Source: Verrucomicrobiota bacterium (GTDB taxonomy: Bacteria; Verrucomicrobiota; Verrucomicrobiia; Verrucomicrobiales; Akkermansiaceae). From it: a DNA stretch of 64,000 nucleotides. The number at the start of each line of letters is the position of its first letter. Positions within the stretch are counted from its first letter, which is position 1. Under the pieces are notes generated by a model. The model saw only the letters and a program-made list of their open reading frames with translations, had not been told where the DNA came from and did no database searches. This document shows positions 62,998 to 64,000 of the stretch, piece by piece. The translations under genes and the position numbers were made by a program. The stretch spans positions 1-64,000 of the forward strand of contig JAPLUI010000186.1 of assembly GCA_026397725.1 (NCBI GenBank). The letters are read 5' to 3'.

Positions 62998-63447
62998 ATG
63001 AAATCACTCGTCACCCCCGCGCTCGCGGGGTTCGCCGCATTCCTCGCTATCGGATGCGCCGCCACCAACACCACAGCGCCGAGCACTCCGCCTTCGGCCA
63101 CCGTCAAAATCCAGGAGTGGTCCGCCGCCTACGATGTTTCGGCTGCAACCGGAAAGGGCACCCTGACTTTCAAAGGCCGGAACTACCCGTTTACCATTTC
63201 AGGTTTCGGAGCAGGGGGCACCGGGGTCCAGAAAATGTCCGCCACAGGCAAGGTTTACAACATGAACAGCCTCTCTGATTTCTCGGGAACCTTCAGTGGC
63301 ATCAGCAAGGGACTCACCCTGATCGAGGGGAGAATGCATTCCAAGCTGACGAATGGCAACGGCGTGGTCATGTACATCGCGGGTGAAACCGAAGGACTCG
63401 CATCCGCGACGGGGGTGCGGGAATTCAACGTCAGTCTGACAAACTGA
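62998..63447 (+). CDS. Small lipoprotein, unknown
   Basis: 149 residues. A lipobox LAIGC at residues 16-20 follows a short signal. The mature part is beta-rich (GKGTLTFKGRNYPFTISGFG, GTGVQKMSATGKVYN, FSGTFSGISKGLTLIEG), reminiscent of EipA/DUF1134-like small envelope proteins. The family is not certain. It may be co-transcribed with the arylsulfatase, which ends 72 bp upstream. Confidence 0.7.
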   Translation: MKSLVTPALAGFAAFLAIGCAATNTTAPSTPPSATVKIQEWSAAYDVSAATGKGTLTFKGRNYPFTISGFGAGGTGVQKMSATGKVYNMNSLSDFSGTFSGISKGLTLIEGRMHSKLTNGNGVVMYIAGETEGLASATGVREFNVSLTN

Positions 63448-63498
63448 TAGCGCGCCCGGCAATACCACTCAAAACCACAGCAGCCACCAACAATCGCC

Positions 63499-63755
63499 AT
63501 GAGACGAAACAACCGCATGTTTCAGGCCGGGATTCTATCAACCACATTGTTGGCGGCAGTTCCTTCCGCGAGGTCACAGGACGTCACCGGTGAACCCGGT
63601 TCACGCTGTATCTCGCCGGTGTCGGCTTCGCCGGCGGGTTGACCGGCATCCTCCTGTGGCCGGCGGTTATCCTGCACGCTGTCCTGACGCTGTTGCTGGC
63701 GTGCTCCTGCATGGCGAAGCGAAAGACTCACAATGAGCAACCACAAAGTCCCTGA
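63499..63755 (+). pseudogene. Frameshifted small exported membrane protein
   Basis: From the ATG at 63499 a signal-peptide-like start (MRRNNRMFQAGILSTTLLAA) reads to about 63600 and then stops at 63640. In the next frame, from 63600 to the TGA at 63753-63755, FTLYLAGVGFAGGLTGILLW and VILHAVLTLLLACSCMAKRK encode two membrane helices. Together they give a sensible small protein, so a one-base change near 63600 (real or a sequencing error) splits it. Function unknown. Confidence 0.55.
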
Positions 63756-63783
63756 TGAACCGGTGCTTCACTTGTGAAAACGT

Positions 63784-63811
63784 GCGGGCCGTCTCCCATG
63801 AGGCGGCCCGC
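63784..63811. repeat. Intergenic hairpin after the frameshifted gene
   Basis: gcgggccg and cggcccgc, perfect 8-bp stem with a 12-nt loop. Related in sequence to the hairpin at 62942-62969, placed likewise between genes of this cluster. Confidence 0.6.
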
Positions 63812-63873
63812 GACTTCACCAGCGAAGCCATCTCTTCACGCACCCAAAACCACCAACCCTGATTAAACACACC

Positions 63874-64000
63874 ATGATCAAACACACCATGACCTGCGCG
63901 GCGCTCGCCGCACTCCTCACCTGCCCTCTCAGCCTGCTGGCCCAGGATCGCTACTCGATCCCGGCCGATCCAAACCTGAAATACTCCACACCCATTGCCC
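63874..64000 (+). CDS. N-terminal part of an exported protein (3' partial)
   Basis: From the ATG at 63874 (or 63889) a signal peptide (TCAALAALLTCPLSLLAQ) is followed by DRYSIPADPNLKYSTPIA and runs off the window end. A 16-bp duplication (aaacacaccatgat/c) surrounds the start codons. The family cannot be determined from 42 codons. Confidence 0.6.
   Translation, partial: MIKHTMTCAALAALLTCPLSLLAQDRYSIPADPNLKYSTPIA

Noticed and set aside
63874..63905. 16-bp duplication at the last gene's start as a regulatory repeat
   Set aside because: Most simply a small tandem duplication around the start codon; nothing else supports a regulatory role.

Overview
The window is a GC-rich chromosomal segment that looks like a member of the Verrucomicrobiota, probably order Verrucomicrobiales. 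This is inferred from gene content: a passenger protein with autotransporter-type strand repeats and a PEP-CTERM tail, BspA-type leucine-rich repeats with thrombospondin type 3 repeats, a PQQ/CBM9/malectin surface protein, GH97, a PhoD-like exported phosphatase, a large arylsulfatase, many isolated housekeeping genes and short intergenic repeat families. No rRNA, tRNA, CRISPR array or integrase was found.

Layout. 0-6 kb: end of an ATPase-linked PD-(D/E)XK protein, a di-haem peroxidase, a TIM-barrel isomerase, a small TPR protein, pgsA and gnd. 6-14 kb: a PEP-CTERM passenger, a GYF-domain membrane protein, a secreted ClpP-like serine protease homologue, a membrane protein and an enlarged tatC. 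14-18 kb: PhoD-like phosphatase, sufS and a decayed purple acid phosphatase. 18-26.4 kb: a four-gene minus-strand operon of a 1682-residue PQQ/CBM9/malectin protein, an exported membrane-anchored protein, an FtsX/MacB permease and its ATPase. 26.5-30 kb: rplU-rpmA with terminator, a metallophosphoesterase and lysS. 30-34.5 kb: three tail-collar proteins interleaved with two DUF6916 proteins, then a large exported protein. 34.5-47 kb: accessory DNA with a REP-associated transposase, GH97, truncated genes, a leucine-rich surface protein, four copies of a 76-bp repeat, Sel1 and sulfatase-modifying-factor proteins, and an HDAC-family deacetylase. 47-51 kb: a five-gene minus-strand operon of methyltransferase, VanW, acetyltransferase, Asp/Asn beta-hydroxylase and sulfotransferase. 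51-58 kb: hflX, L,D-transpeptidase, PpiC, nrnA and truB. 58-59 kb: a DUF433/PIN-like toxin-antitoxin-type pair. 59-64 kb: outer-membrane protein, arylsulfatase, lipoprotein, a frameshifted small membrane protein and the start of another exported protein.

The most striking non-coding signal is a pair of 18-bp sites repeated with exactly 21-bp phasing. It occurs twice in the window, before the PQQ operon and before the PEP-CTERM gene. In both places the proximal site runs into a matching -35 element, which suggests a shared activator of the AraC/XylS type for two surface-protein loci. The best candidates for undescribed systems are the PQQ/ABC operon with that operator, the five-gene hydroxylase/sulfotransferase operon, and the tail-collar/DUF6916 block.
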